Below, piece by piece: positions 34,506-43,429 of a stretch of 64,000 nt of DNA. A program made the position numbers and the translations under genes. Location: positions 62,001 through 126,000 of the forward strand of contig NZ_FNUX01000008.1 of the NCBI RefSeq assembly GCF_900108305.1, given 5' to 3'. A model generated the notes under the pieces. That model saw only the letters and a list, made by a program, of their open reading frames with translations, searched no databases and was not told where the DNA came from. Each line of letters starts with the position of its first letter. The first letter of the stretch is position 1. This DNA comes from Nitrosomonas ureae (GTDB lineage Bacteria; Pseudomonadota; Gammaproteobacteria; Burkholderiales; Nitrosomonadaceae).

Positions 34506-35614
34506 GCCTGTAGCTCCCTAGCCGGTATCACCGTCTCTTTCTCAAGAAGCATACGCTTGCGTTCCACACCCCAGCGATAGCCAGCCAGGGCACCATCGTT
34601 GCGTACCACTCTATGACAGGGAATGGCGATTGCCAGCTTGTTCGTGGCGCAGGCCTGCGCCACGGCCCGCACCGCGGCCGGTGAACCGATACGTCTGGCA
34701 ATTTCTGTATAACTAGTGGTCTGGCCTACGGGGATTTCGCGCAGTGCCTGCCACACGCGCTGCTGAAATGCGGTACCGCGGACATCCAGCGGCAACTCAA
34801 GACCAATACCGGGTGCTTCGATAAAACCGACTACCCTGGCGACGAGCTGCTCGAAATTAGCATCTCCCCCGATCAGGTTGGCGCGAGGGAAGCTATCCTG
34901 CAGGTCGCGTACCAGCTTATCGGGATCGTCACCAAGAAGAATGGCACAAATACCGCGGTCGCTTTGTGCCACCAGGATCGATCCCAACGAACATTCACCG
35001 ATGGCAAAGCGTATTTCCGCTTTGGTACCACCAGCACGGTAACTGCTCGGCGTCATACCCAGAATCTTGTTTGATTTCTCATAGAAACGGCTGTTGGAAT
35101 TGTAACCCGCATCAAAAATGGCGTCCGTCACGGCACTGCCACGGCCACGGCCACGGCCGAGTTCATCACGTATTCTTTTCTCACGCAGCGCCGCTGCATA
35201 CTGCCGGGGCGTCAATCCAGTAATTTGCTTGAATATGCGGTGGAAGTGATAGGCGCTCATGCCCACCTGCTTTGCTAGTGCATCCAGACTTGGAGCGCTT
35301 CCCAATTCTTCAATAATGCGGCAGGCTTGGGTAATCCTCGCCGCATATTGCTCAACAAGTGATGATCGATCAGGGCGGCAGCGTTTGCACGGCCGGAAAC
35401 CCGCTTTTTCGGCTTCTTCGCGCGTGGGATAAAAACCGACATTTTCCGGCCGAGCCAGACGGGCCGCACAGGAGGGACGGCAGTACACACCCGTGGTCTT
35501 GACCGTGTAATAAAACTTGCCATCCGCTTCAGGATCACGCGCGACAATGGCGGCCCAGCGCGGGTCGTTAACTGTTTCGGCAGCGAGTCTTTCTTTTTTC
35601 GCTAACGCATTCAT
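34502..35614 (-). CDS. ada: Ada: methylated-DNA--cysteine methyltransferase and regulator
   Basis: Repairs O6-methylguanine and methylphosphotriesters by transferring the methyl group to its own cysteines; methylation of the N-terminal Cys turns it into an activator of the adaptive response. The 370-residue protein has zinc-site cysteines C45, C49, C76 and C79 ('TTGVYCRPSC', 'GFRPCKRCR'), an AraC-type DNA-binding region (about 90-190) and the C-terminal methyltransferase with active C333 in 'AIPCHRVVR'. ATG 35614 has AAAGGAG upstream. Odd point: an in-frame hexanucleotide repeat (35138-35161) encodes a GRGRGRG stretch in the DNA-binding region. Confidence 0.95.
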   Translation of the reverse strand: MNALAKKERLAAETVNDPRWAAIVARDPEADGKFYYTVKTTGVYCRPSCAARLARPENVGFYPTREEAEKAGFRPCKRCRPDRSSLVEQYAARITQACRIIEELGSAPSLDALAKQVGMSAYHFHRIFKQITGLTPRQYAAALREKRIRDELGRGRGRGSAVTDAIFDAGYNSNSRFYEKSNKILGMTPSSYRAGGTKAEIRFAIGECSLGSILVAQSDRGICAILLGDDPDKLVRDLQDSFPRANLIGGDANFEQLVARVVGFIEAPGIGLELPLDVRGTAFQQRVWQALREIPVGQTTSYTEIARRIGSPAAVRAVAQACATNKLAIAIPCHRVVRNDGALAGYRWGVERKRMLLEKETVIPARELQA

Positions 35615-36122
35615 GATGTGCTCCTTTAAGAAGTTGCAGATTGATTTGATACCGGCTAGCAATTTATCAACGTCAGCAATCGCGCGCACTCCGAGTCTTG
35701 CTTTCGAATTCAATGATCAGTTAGCTGTTGGCAGACTTGACCGGCAATCGTTCTACCGCTGATCGTTTGTGTCAATGCTTTATCGCAGGTTCCCACGATT
35801 CGGTTCCACACCATAACTTATCTGCCTGATCTGTTCCCCTTTAATTCCTATAGCGCCTTGCTCCAGTGCGCCCGCAACTCGTTGTTGAGTTTAACCAGGC
35901 CGGAATGACAGTTCAACGAAAACCATCCATCTCTGTCGCTCCGCATCGGTGTCGGGGTTTATTTTGACGCAGGAAGCAGCAAAGAAGAATCGATTTGAAA
36001 GCAAGAAGCGGAGTGCCAAAGTGAAAACATGCGGTTAACATTCATCCCAAGTCATTAGTAGTGTTGCTGTCGATGACCTACTCCACTTTCTTACAGCAAC
36101 AAAACGAAAGGAGATTAATATC
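35615..36122. other. Divergent region between ada and the cyclase-like gene
   Basis: A 508-base stretch without a credible gene; promoters for both directions must lie here. The only structure I can point to is the inverted repeat near the cyclase start. No -35/-10 pair stands out. Confidence 0.5.
36062..36101 (+). promoter_or_regulatory. Inverted repeat upstream of the cyclase-like gene
   Basis: TGTTGCTGT (36062-36070) and ACAGCAACA (36093-36101) form a perfect 9-bp inverted repeat separated by 22 bases, ending about 20 bases before the ATG and just before the AAAGGAG site. It could be an operator for a dimeric regulator or a leader hairpin. Confidence 0.45.
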
Positions 36123-36563
36123 ATGTCACAAGCAAATAAAGAAATCGCTGGCCGCTGGTTCACCGAATACTGGCAGAAGGGAAATGTGGCGATTGTCGAT
36201 GAACTTGGTGCGGAAGATCTCGTGTTTAGCTACCCTATGCATGGAGAGCTGCACGGCCGCGAGCCGGTTAAAAAAATGCTGATCGAGTTTCGCGAAGCTT
36301 TTCCCGATCTTAGTTTCAAGGTGGTCGGCGACATAATTGCAGAAGGCGATTACGTAGTTGGGCGCTGGGAAGGTGGCGGCACCCATACAGGTTCGGCTTT
36401 CAGCGATCTGCCCGTCGGTTCCCTTCGAGCTGCAACCGGCAAGAAAATTCATTTTTCGGGAACAAGCGTTTTTCGTATCCGGAATGGCAAGGTTGCAGAA
36501 GAGATCGGCCAAGAACAGGCGTTGACCGCGCTACAACAACTCGGTCTGGTACCCACGAAATAA
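36123..36563 (+). CDS. SnoaL-like ester cyclase family protein
   Basis: A 146-residue NTF2-fold protein of the SnoaL-like/ester cyclase group. Recognisable parts are 'NKEIAGRWFTEYWQKGNVAIVDEL', 'HGREPVKKMLIEFREAFPDLSFKV', 'GDYVVGRWEGGGTHTG' and 'FRIRNGKVAEEIGQEQALTALQQLG'. Such proteins include polyketide cyclases and hydrolases, but most bacterial members have no assigned substrate. The ATG follows AAAGGAG closely. It is divergent from ada and inside the inverted-repeat-bounded segment; whether it shares the repair function is unknown. Confidence 0.8.
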   Translation: MSQANKEIAGRWFTEYWQKGNVAIVDELGAEDLVFSYPMHGELHGREPVKKMLIEFREAFPDLSFKVVGDIIAEGDYVVGRWEGGGTHTGSAFSDLPVGSLRAATGKKIHFSGTSVFRIRNGKVAEEIGQEQALTALQQLGLVPTK

Positions 36564-36597
36564 AGCTGAAAGGCACGCCTGGATGCCATCGGGTGTA

Positions 36598-36632
36598 GGG
36601 AGGAGAATTATGCTCCTCCCCCTGCCGCTTTT
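36598..36632 (+). terminator. Stem-loop after the cyclase-like gene
   Basis: GGGAGGAG (36598-36605) pairs with CTCCTCCC (36613-36620) over a seven-base loop, a strong stem. A T5 run follows eight bases later. It is a likely, though not classical, terminator. Confidence 0.6.
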
Positions 36633-36810
36633 TCCCGGAAGCAACAGGGAGGAAGCGGTGCTATTTACAGATTCAAATCATTGGTAACTACTTGATCAAA
36701 ATTTTCAGGGTTGTGCAGAGGTCTTTATAAGGATTAACTGCTAATAACGCGTATTCCTTATGCCCAGGTTCGATCTGCGTGCTAAATCTCCGCGCCTTCT
36801 TCTTTGATAA

Positions 36811-38637
36811 TTACGCAGCCTCGATCTCAATCAGCACTTCGTTCGGATTCACCGATTCGCCTTTCACCACATGTACGGCTTTGACGGTTCCAGCGATCGG
36901 TGCAGTAATTTCAGTTTCCATTTTCATTGCTTCCGTGACTAAAACGGGTTGTCCGGCGGCGACTTTCTGGTTAACCTTGACCAGCACGTCCAGCACATTG
37001 CATGGCATGCTGACGACGACATCGCCTTCACTGGCGGGGCGCGGACGTTTACTGGCGATGCTGCTTTTGACGGCACCTTGCGTGCCGCCGTCCAGCACGA
37101 TTTCATCGAGCGTTTCGACGACAACTTCTTCCGGAACGCCGTCCACCATAAAATAAAAGTGCCGCAAGGTTTCATTTTTTGGGCTGGTTCCGGTGACTCT
37201 GATGTGATACGACTCGCCGTGCAGTGCGACATTGAATTCAGTCGGTGCTTTTTGTACACCACTACCCGTTGTTACGGTTGTTTCCAAAGGTTCAGGTATC
37301 AGGTGACCGGTTGACCGGAGTTCCAGGAATTGCTTGCCGACTTCCGGGAACATGGCATAACTCAACACATCTTCATCGTTATTTGCCAGATGGCCAATTT
37401 CCCGGCGTAGCTGTTCAAATTCCGGTTTCAATAGATCCGCGGGGCGGCAATCGATAATGTCTTCTTTGCCGATCGCGCGTTTTTGCAAACTGGCATTCAT
37501 CGGCGCGGGTGCTTTGCCGTAGCCGCCTTGCAAGTAGCGCTTCACTTCATTGGTGATGGTGGAATAGCGTTTGCCGGTCAGAACATTGAGCGCTGCTTGC
37601 GTACCGACGATCTGCGATGTGGGTGTGACCAGTGGAGGATAGCCCAAATCCTTGCGCACTCGCGGAATTTCTTCATAGACTTGATTAATCCGATCTAAAG
37701 CATTTTGTTCTTGCAATTGATTGGCCAAATTTGAAATCATGCCGCCGGGAACCTGAAATACGTGAACCCGGGTGTCGACGCCAGTGAATTCGCTTTCAAA
37801 ACGGTGGTATTTCTTGCGGATCTGCACAAAATAATCGTTGACTTCCTGTAATTTTTGCAGATTCATGCCGGTATCATATTCCGTACCTTGCAGCGCCATT
37901 GCCAGACTTTCAGTGGGCGGATGGCTGGTACCGCCCGACCATGACGATAATGCGGTATCGATATGCCGGCAACCGGCTTCGATAGCCTTCAATTGACACA
38001 TTTCGGCGAGTCCGGCGGTGGCATGGCAATGTAAATGGATGGGCAGATCGACCGCTTCTTTCAGTGCGGTTACCAGTTCATGGGTGGTATATGGTGTCAG
38101 CAGACCAGCCATGTCTTTGATGGCAATCGAATCGCATCCAAAATCGGCTAAATCTTTGGCCAGCGATACGAAGCTGTGGACATTGTGAACCGGACTAGTG
38201 GTATAGCAAATGGTGCCTTGCGCATGCTTGCCGCATTCCTTGACGGCTTGGATGGCGGTTTTTAGATTGCGCATGTCGTTCAATGCGTCAAAAATACGAA
38301 AAACATCCATGCCGTTTTCAGCGGCTTTGTTTACAAAGGCACGCACCACATCATCAGAATAATGACGGTAGCCCAGCAGATTCTGTCCACGCAACAACAT
38401 TTGCAGCGGCGTATTGGGCAGGGCAGCCTTTAGTTTGCTAAGGCGCTCCCAGGGATCTTCCTTAAGAAACCGCAAGCAGGCATCGAACGTCGCGCCTCCC
38501 CAGCATTCCAAAGACCAGTAGCCTATGCTGTCGAGCATCGAACATGCTGGCAGCATGTCTTCGGTGCGCATCCGGGTGGCGATCAGGGATTGATGCGCAT
38601 CGCGCAGGATGACATCGGTAATATGAACTTTTTGCAT
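36811..38637 (-). CDS. oadA: Carboxyltransferase/biotin-carrier subunit (OadA/PycB type)
   Basis: Transfers CO2 between biotin and pyruvate/oxaloacetate. The 608-residue protein has an HMGL-like TIM barrel opening with 'ITDVILRDAHQSLIATRMRTEDM', the metal-site 'HLHCHATAGLAEM', a PYC_OADA domain (about 310-470), and a C-terminal biotinyl domain with the biotin lysine at 572 in 'TEAMKMETE'. The sodium-pumping OadB/OadG subunits are absent nearby and a biotin carboxylase lies just upstream, so I infer a two-subunit pyruvate carboxylase for oxaloacetate supply, not a decarboxylase pump. ATG 38637 has AAGGA upstream. Confidence 0.88.
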   Translation of the reverse strand: MQKVHITDVILRDAHQSLIATRMRTEDMLPACSMLDSIGYWSLECWGGATFDACLRFLKEDPWERLSKLKAALPNTPLQMLLRGQNLLGYRHYSDDVVRAFVNKAAENGMDVFRIFDALNDMRNLKTAIQAVKECGKHAQGTICYTTSPVHNVHSFVSLAKDLADFGCDSIAIKDMAGLLTPYTTHELVTALKEAVDLPIHLHCHATAGLAEMCQLKAIEAGCRHIDTALSSWSGGTSHPPTESLAMALQGTEYDTGMNLQKLQEVNDYFVQIRKKYHRFESEFTGVDTRVHVFQVPGGMISNLANQLQEQNALDRINQVYEEIPRVRKDLGYPPLVTPTSQIVGTQAALNVLTGKRYSTITNEVKRYLQGGYGKAPAPMNASLQKRAIGKEDIIDCRPADLLKPEFEQLRREIGHLANNDEDVLSYAMFPEVGKQFLELRSTGHLIPEPLETTVTTGSGVQKAPTEFNVALHGESYHIRVTGTSPKNETLRHFYFMVDGVPEEVVVETLDEIVLDGGTQGAVKSSIASKRPRPASEGDVVVSMPCNVLDVLVKVNQKVAAGQPVLVTEAMKMETEITAPIAGTVKAVHVVKGESVNPNEVLIEIEAA

Positions 38638-38666
38638 GATTTTCCTTGATTAACCAGTAAGTCTGC

Positions 38667-40088
38667 TCACAGACCGGTATGCGAAGCCATTGCGGCGGCT
38701 ATGACGCTAGCAAGGACTTCGGGTCGTGGCTTGTCGGAATAATTGATCAGAGCAGGATTCTGCTCAACAAAGCCGGTATTGAATCGGGCCGCACGAAACT
38801 GAGGGTGCTTCAGAATCTTTAAATAATAGGGAATAGTGGTTTTGATGCCAAATAATCCCATATCGCGCAATGTACGCTGCCCGCGTTTAATCACATCTTC
38901 CCAGGTCAGCGCGTTGACAATGACTTTTGCGACCATGGAATCATAAAAAGGAGGAATTTCATAGCCGGTGTAAATCGCGGTATCAGTCCGAACGCCTGGG
39001 CCACCGGGTGCATAATAGCGGGAAATGCGGCCAAAACTGGGTAAGAAATTATTTTTTGGATCTTCGGCGTTGATCCGGAATTGCATTGCATAACCTCGCC
39101 GCACGATCTCATCTTGCTTGAAGCGCAACGGCAAACCGGCCGCCACGCGAATTTGTTCCTCGACAATATCGACACCGGTGATTGCTTCAGTAATGGTATG
39201 CTCGACCTGTACTCGCGTATTCATTTCCATGAAATAAAACCGGCCGTTGTCATCCAACAGAAACTCGACTGTGCCGGCATTAATATAACCGACCGATTTT
39301 GCGGCAATTACTGCGAGACCGCCAATATACTGGCGCTGTGCTTCGTCCAGTTGCGGGGATGGTGCAATTTCGATGAGCTTCTGATTACGGCGCTGGATCG
39401 AGCAATCACGCTCGTAGAGGTGAATCACATTGCCATGATGATCTGCTAGAATTTGTACTTCAATGTGTACCGGATTGACGATGCATTTTTCCAGAAAAAC
39501 ATTGGCACTGCCGAATGCCTTGGTGGCTTCGGAAATGACCCGGGCGTAATTGTGCTTCAGCTCGTCAGCGTTATCACAGCGCCGGATGCCGCGCCCGCCG
39601 CCACCCGAAGTGGCTTTCAACATGACGGGATAACCAATCTGCGCTGCGACTTCCTGTGCTTCTTCTATGGACTGCAAATTACCTTCTGAACCGGGCGTAA
39701 CCGGGAGGCCGGCAGCTTTCATTGCCTTCCGGGCTTCGGTTTTATCGCCCATACGATGAATGACGTCGGCATTTGGTCCAATGAAAATCAGGCCGCGTTG
39801 CTTACATGCGCGCGCAAATTTTGCATTTTCAGAAAGAAACCCGTAACCCGGATGTACTGCATCACAACCGGTCGCCAGAGCTAAATCAACCAAGGCATGG
39901 ATGTTCAGATAGCAGGATACCGGATCGCTGCCGATGTAATAAGATTCATCCGCTTTTTTGATATGTAACGCGAAACGATCCGCTTCCGAATAAATAGCTA
40001 CCGAGCGAATACCCATCTCAGCACAAGCGCGAATGATGCGAACAGCAATCTCGCCGCGATTGGCAATAAAAATTTTACGTAACATCAT
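38667..40088 (-). CDS. accC: Biotin carboxylase subunit (AccC/PycA type)
   Basis: ATP-grasp enzyme that carboxylates biotin on the partner's carrier domain. The 473-residue protein has 'IFIANRGEIAVRIIRA' at the N-terminus, the ATP-grasp glycine loop 'KATSGGGGRGIRR', 'ERDCSIQRRNQKLIE' and the catalytic 'MNTRVQVEHTITE'. It is 29 bases upstream of the oadA-type gene, on the same strand, which points to pyruvate carboxylase subunit A and not to the acetyl-CoA carboxylase subunit. Two consecutive ATG codons (40088, 40085) leave the start open by one residue; no clear ribosome site is visible. Confidence 0.85.
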   Translation of the reverse strand: MMLRKIFIANRGEIAVRIIRACAEMGIRSVAIYSEADRFALHIKKADESYYIGSDPVSCYLNIHALVDLALATGCDAVHPGYGFLSENAKFARACKQRGLIFIGPNADVIHRMGDKTEARKAMKAAGLPVTPGSEGNLQSIEEAQEVAAQIGYPVMLKATSGGGGRGIRRCDNADELKHNYARVISEATKAFGSANVFLEKCIVNPVHIEVQILADHHGNVIHLYERDCSIQRRNQKLIEIAPSPQLDEAQRQYIGGLAVIAAKSVGYINAGTVEFLLDDNGRFYFMEMNTRVQVEHTITEAITGVDIVEEQIRVAAGLPLRFKQDEIVRRGYAMQFRINAEDPKNNFLPSFGRISRYYAPGGPGVRTDTAIYTGYEIPPFYDSMVAKVIVNALTWEDVIKRGQRTLRDMGLFGIKTTIPYYLKILKHPQFRAARFNTGFVEQNPALINYSDKPRPEVLASVIAAAMASHTGL

Positions 40089-40377
40089 ATTTGTAATTTG
40101 GAGCGCTTTGAAAAACTGTAATGCGCGTATTCTACCCGATCAATTCTGGAATTTATCCGGCATTGAGTCAAGACGATCATTTTTCAATGCAAGATGATGG
40201 CTCAATACCGGAATTTGATTGATTTGTTGTGGTAATAGTTATTTGATAACAATGGATTAAGAAATTATTGTTTTCGAATGAGTTTGACACTTATTTCAAT
40301 TTCCAGTACGTTTCTTTTCAATTATGAGCGATGCTTATTTTTCAAATGAATTTTACTTTTTTCTATAAAGGTTATTG

Positions 40378-41649
40378 ATGAAGTTCGAAACCATCGCTAT
40401 TCATGGCGGCTATAGTCCTGATCCGGCTACGAAAGCAGTGGCGGTGCCGATCTATCAAACGACATCCTATGCCTTTGACGATACCCAGCACGGCGCCGAT
40501 CTTTTCGACCTGAAGGTTAGCGGCAACATTTATACGCGTATTATGAATCCGACCACTGCCGTCCTTGAGCAGCGCATGACCGAGCTTGAAGGTGGAATCG
40601 GTAGCCTTGGATTAGCCTCCGGTCAAGCGGCGCTCACTTACGCGATTATGAATATTGCCGGAGCTGGTGACAATATCGTGTCGGTAGGTACGCTCTATGG
40701 CGGTACCTATAATCTGTTCGCACACACATTGCCACAGTATGGCATTGACGTCCGCTTTGCCGATTATCGTGATCCATCCGGTTTCCAAGCGTTGATCGAC
40801 GATCGTACCAAAGCGGTCTACTGCGAATCTATCGGCAATCCGCTTGGCAATGTCGTGGATATTACTGCTTTGGCCGAGGTAGCGCATACGGGTGGTGTAC
40901 CGCTGATTGTGGATAATACGGTACCAACGCCATACTTATGCCGCCCGTTTGAACATGGTGCTGATATTATCGTGCATTCTTTGACGAAGTACTTGGGAGG
41001 TCACGGTAATAGCATTGGCGGAGTGTTGATAGATTCGGGCAAATTTCCCTGGACGGAGCACAAGGAAAAATTCAGGCGCCTTAATACCCCCGATGTTTCG
41101 TATCATGGGGTAGTATATACCGAAGCACTCGGTGCGGCGGCCTACATCGGCCGGGCACGAGTTGTACCACTGCGTAACATGGGAGCGGCAATTTCGCCGT
41201 TTAACAGTTTTCTGATTCTACAAGGTATCGAGACGTTGGCAGTACGTATGGATCGCATTTGCGAGAGTGCCCTGGCTGTTGCGCAATATCTCAGAACACA
41301 TCCGAAAGTGGGCTGGGTCAAGTATGCCGGTTTGCCGGATCACCCCGAGCATGCGCTGATGCAGCAATATATGGGTGGACGTGCGTCCGGCATCCTGACC
41401 TTTGGTGTTCAGGGAGGTATCACTGGCGGCGCGCGCTTCCAGGATGCGCTCAAGCTGATTACCCGCCTGGTAAATATTGGGGATGCCAAGTCGCTTGCCT
41501 GTCATCCCGCCAGTACAACGCATCGTCAGCTAAATCCGGATGAGATGAAAAAGGCCGGAGTGTCTGAAGATATGGTGCGCTTGTCTATCGGCCTGGAACA
41601 TGTTGATGATCTGAGAGATGATCTGGAACAAGCATTGGCGGCCGTTTGA
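40378..41649 (+). CDS. metY: O-acetylhomoserine aminocarboxypropyltransferase (sulfhydrylase)
   Basis: PLP enzyme that makes homocysteine directly from O-acetylhomoserine and sulfide in methionine synthesis. The 423-residue protein belongs to the Cys/Met-metabolism family. It shows 'ETIAIHGGYSPDPATKAVAVPIYQTTSY', 'GQAALTYAIMNIAGAGDNIVS', the PLP lysine in 'HSLTKYLGGHG', and 'SLACHPASTTHRQL' near the end. Its length and the 'FDLKVSGNIYTRIMNPT' insertion distinguish MetY from the shorter MetB/MetZ. ATG 40378 follows AAAGG; a TTG one codon earlier is unlikely. It is divergent from accC across 289 bases. Confidence 0.92.
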   Translation: MKFETIAIHGGYSPDPATKAVAVPIYQTTSYAFDDTQHGADLFDLKVSGNIYTRIMNPTTAVLEQRMTELEGGIGSLGLASGQAALTYAIMNIAGAGDNIVSVGTLYGGTYNLFAHTLPQYGIDVRFADYRDPSGFQALIDDRTKAVYCESIGNPLGNVVDITALAEVAHTGGVPLIVDNTVPTPYLCRPFEHGADIIVHSLTKYLGGHGNSIGGVLIDSGKFPWTEHKEKFRRLNTPDVSYHGVVYTEALGAAAYIGRARVVPLRNMGAAISPFNSFLILQGIETLAVRMDRICESALAVAQYLRTHPKVGWVKYAGLPDHPEHALMQQYMGGRASGILTFGVQGGITGGARFQDALKLITRLVNIGDAKSLACHPASTTHRQLNPDEMKKAGVSEDMVRLSIGLEHVDDLRDDLEQALAAV

Positions 41650-41698
41650 TTTTCTCCTAGAGCTGTATGGCATGATTTGAAATTTTAATGCATACGTA

Positions 41699-42124
41699 TC
41701 ATGTTTCTCCTGGTTTCAGAATATCTCCATCGACGTAAAACCATATTTCAGCTTCGCGAACAAACCGGCTGATTTCATGTAATCGATGAGCTCGTCCGTT
41801 TATTTTGTAGCGTGCGATAAATTCAACGATGGCGTGATTCACCGTGGATTGTTCATGGTGTTTGATGACCAATCCCAGCCATTGTTTTGGCAATTGATCG
41901 ATTATTCCTAAGGAGGCCGGGCGTGTATTGCGGTGCCAGGTTGCCAGTAGATAGTCCTCATAATTCAGTGTGTACGCCGTGTAACGTGAACGCATGAGGA
42001 TTTCTGCGGTGGCGGCCAGTTCGCCCAGATTAAGATAACGATTGCAGCAATCAGCATATTGTTTGCTGCTGCCGCACGGACAAGAGCAAGTCAATGTTTC
42101 TAAATGGATGGCTTTCGTATTCAT
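41699..42124 (-). CDS. YchJ family protein with SEC-C motif
   Basis: A 141-residue protein of the UPF0225/YchJ family. The N-terminal SEC-C zinc motif is 'CSCPCGSSKQYADCCNRYL'. The NTF2-like body follows with 'EILMRSRYTAYTLNYEDYLLATWH' and 'FIARYKINGRAHRLHEISRFVRE'. No enzymatic role is established; SEC-C motifs bind zinc and often contact partner proteins. I chose ATG 42124; a TTG two codons upstream is less likely. It is divergent from dinB. Confidence 0.88.
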   Translation of the reverse strand: MNTKAIHLETLTCSCPCGSSKQYADCCNRYLNLGELAATAEILMRSRYTAYTLNYEDYLLATWHRNTRPASLGIIDQLPKQWLGLVIKHHEQSTVNHAIVEFIARYKINGRAHRLHEISRFVREAEIWFYVDGDILKPGET

Positions 42125-42191
42125 ATACAATGTGGTTTATCTGTCAGTGTAATTTATCATAGTCTGCAGGAATATTGCCTGGATCCCTATA

Positions 42192-43346
42192 ATGAACACC
42201 TCATTACGTCGGATAGCGCATTTGGATATGGATGCTTTTTATGCTTCGGTTGAACTATTGCGCTATCCTGAGTTGCGTGGCTTGCCGGTTGTGATCGGTG
42301 GGCGCAACGAGCACCAGCCGGTGATAGGAGAGGATGGCAGAAGGCATTTTTACCCCTTGCGTGATTATATAGGTCGTGGTGTTGTTACGACCGCTACCTA
42401 CGAGGCACGTGCTTTGGGAATCCATTCCGCCATGGGTGTCATGAAAGCTGTGCAACTGGCGCCGGATGCAATTCTGTTGCCGGTGGATTTTGTTACTTAC
42501 CGGCATTATTCGCGCTTGTTCAAAGCCGCTGTTGCGGGTATAGCACCACAAATTGAGGATTCCGGTATTGATGAGATATACATGGATCTGAGTGACTTGC
42601 CTGATGAAATATTGCCATTGGCGAAACGTATCAAACAGGCGGTACAGGATGCCACCGGACTTTCCTGTTCGATTGGGGTCGCGCCGAATAAGCTGTTATC
42701 TAAGATTTGCTCGGATTTGGAGAAACCGGATGGTTTGACCATTATCGGGATGTCAGACATTCCGGAGCGGATTTGGCCGTTACCGGTACATAAAATTAAT
42801 GGCATCGGCCCTAAAGCCGCCAATAAACTGGCGTTACTGGGTATTACTACGATTGCTGAACTGGCACAGGCCGAACTAAGTTTCCTCCGTGCTCACTTTG
42901 GCCGCAGTTACTCCGTTTGGCTTTATGAAGCATCGCGCGGCATCGATTCACGCCCGGTAATTACTGATGCGAAGCCTAAGTCCATCAGCCGGGAAATTAC
43001 ATTTGAACGGGATTTGCATCCGCGTCAGGATCGTTCCGATTTATCTGAAGCATTCAATGCATTGTGCATTCAAGTTGCCGATGACTTGAAGCGCAGAGGT
43101 TACGTTGGCCGTACTATCAGTATCAAGTTACGCTTCGAAGATTTTCATACGCTTACGCGCGATTGTTCATTGAGTGCATATACCGGGGATTCGATTCTGA
43201 TACGTCGTGCTGCCGGAGATTGTTTGCGGCGGATTTTATTGAAGAAAAGAATTAGATTGCTCGGTATAAAAGTTACCACACTTTGCTCCATTAACGCCGC
43301 TACTGGAGCTGCGCTTCGGCAAAGAGAGTTGCCGCTGATGCCATGA
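42192..43346 (+). CDS. dinB: DNA polymerase IV (Y family)
   Basis: An error-prone polymerase for translesion synthesis. The 384-residue protein has the catalytic N-terminal 'HLDMDAFYASVELL' and the second acidic motif 'SGIDEIYMDLSDL'. A helix-hairpin-helix region follows ('INGIGPKAANKLALLGI'), then a little-finger domain ('ISREITFERDLHP'). A short insertion after the first motif ('GGRNEHQPVIGEDGRRHFYPL') makes it somewhat longer than E. coli DinB (351). No LexA box could be recognised in the short upstream gap. Confidence 0.92.
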   Translation: MNTSLRRIAHLDMDAFYASVELLRYPELRGLPVVIGGRNEHQPVIGEDGRRHFYPLRDYIGRGVVTTATYEARALGIHSAMGVMKAVQLAPDAILLPVDFVTYRHYSRLFKAAVAGIAPQIEDSGIDEIYMDLSDLPDEILPLAKRIKQAVQDATGLSCSIGVAPNKLLSKICSDLEKPDGLTIIGMSDIPERIWPLPVHKINGIGPKAANKLALLGITTIAELAQAELSFLRAHFGRSYSVWLYEASRGIDSRPVITDAKPKSISREITFERDLHPRQDRSDLSEAFNALCIQVADDLKRRGYVGRTISIKLRFEDFHTLTRDCSLSAYTGDSILIRRAAGDCLRRILLKKRIRLLGIKVTTLCSINAATGAALRQRELPLMP

Positions 43347-43429
43347 CGCGTTGAAAATGACGGCCTGCGAATGATCCAATTAGAACCGCTTTACATTGCA
43401 ACCAAAAGAAAATTTAAAAGGATGTTGTT

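Larger units (their letters stand above)
32948..36724. mobile_element. Possible transposase-less cassette bounded by 14-bp inverted repeats
   Basis: AGACCTCTGCACAA occurs at 32948-32961 and as its exact reverse complement at 36711-36724. The sequence resembles ends of IS5-type elements that begin GAGACCTTTGCA-like (from memory, unverified). Between the repeats lie alkB, a 2OG-Fe(II) oxygenase gene, ada and a cyclase-like gene, and no transposase. I see no convincing target-site duplication: the flanks are TAA and TAT if the repeats are extended by one imperfect base. It may be a mobile insertion cassette, a remnant, or two unrelated ends. Confidence 0.45.

Noticed and set aside
35634-35646. 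AAT-N6-GCAA sequence upstream of ada, resembling an Ada-binding site
   Set aside because: It lies only about 20 bases from the start codon, next to the ribosome site, where activation is implausible; a match this short is easily chance.
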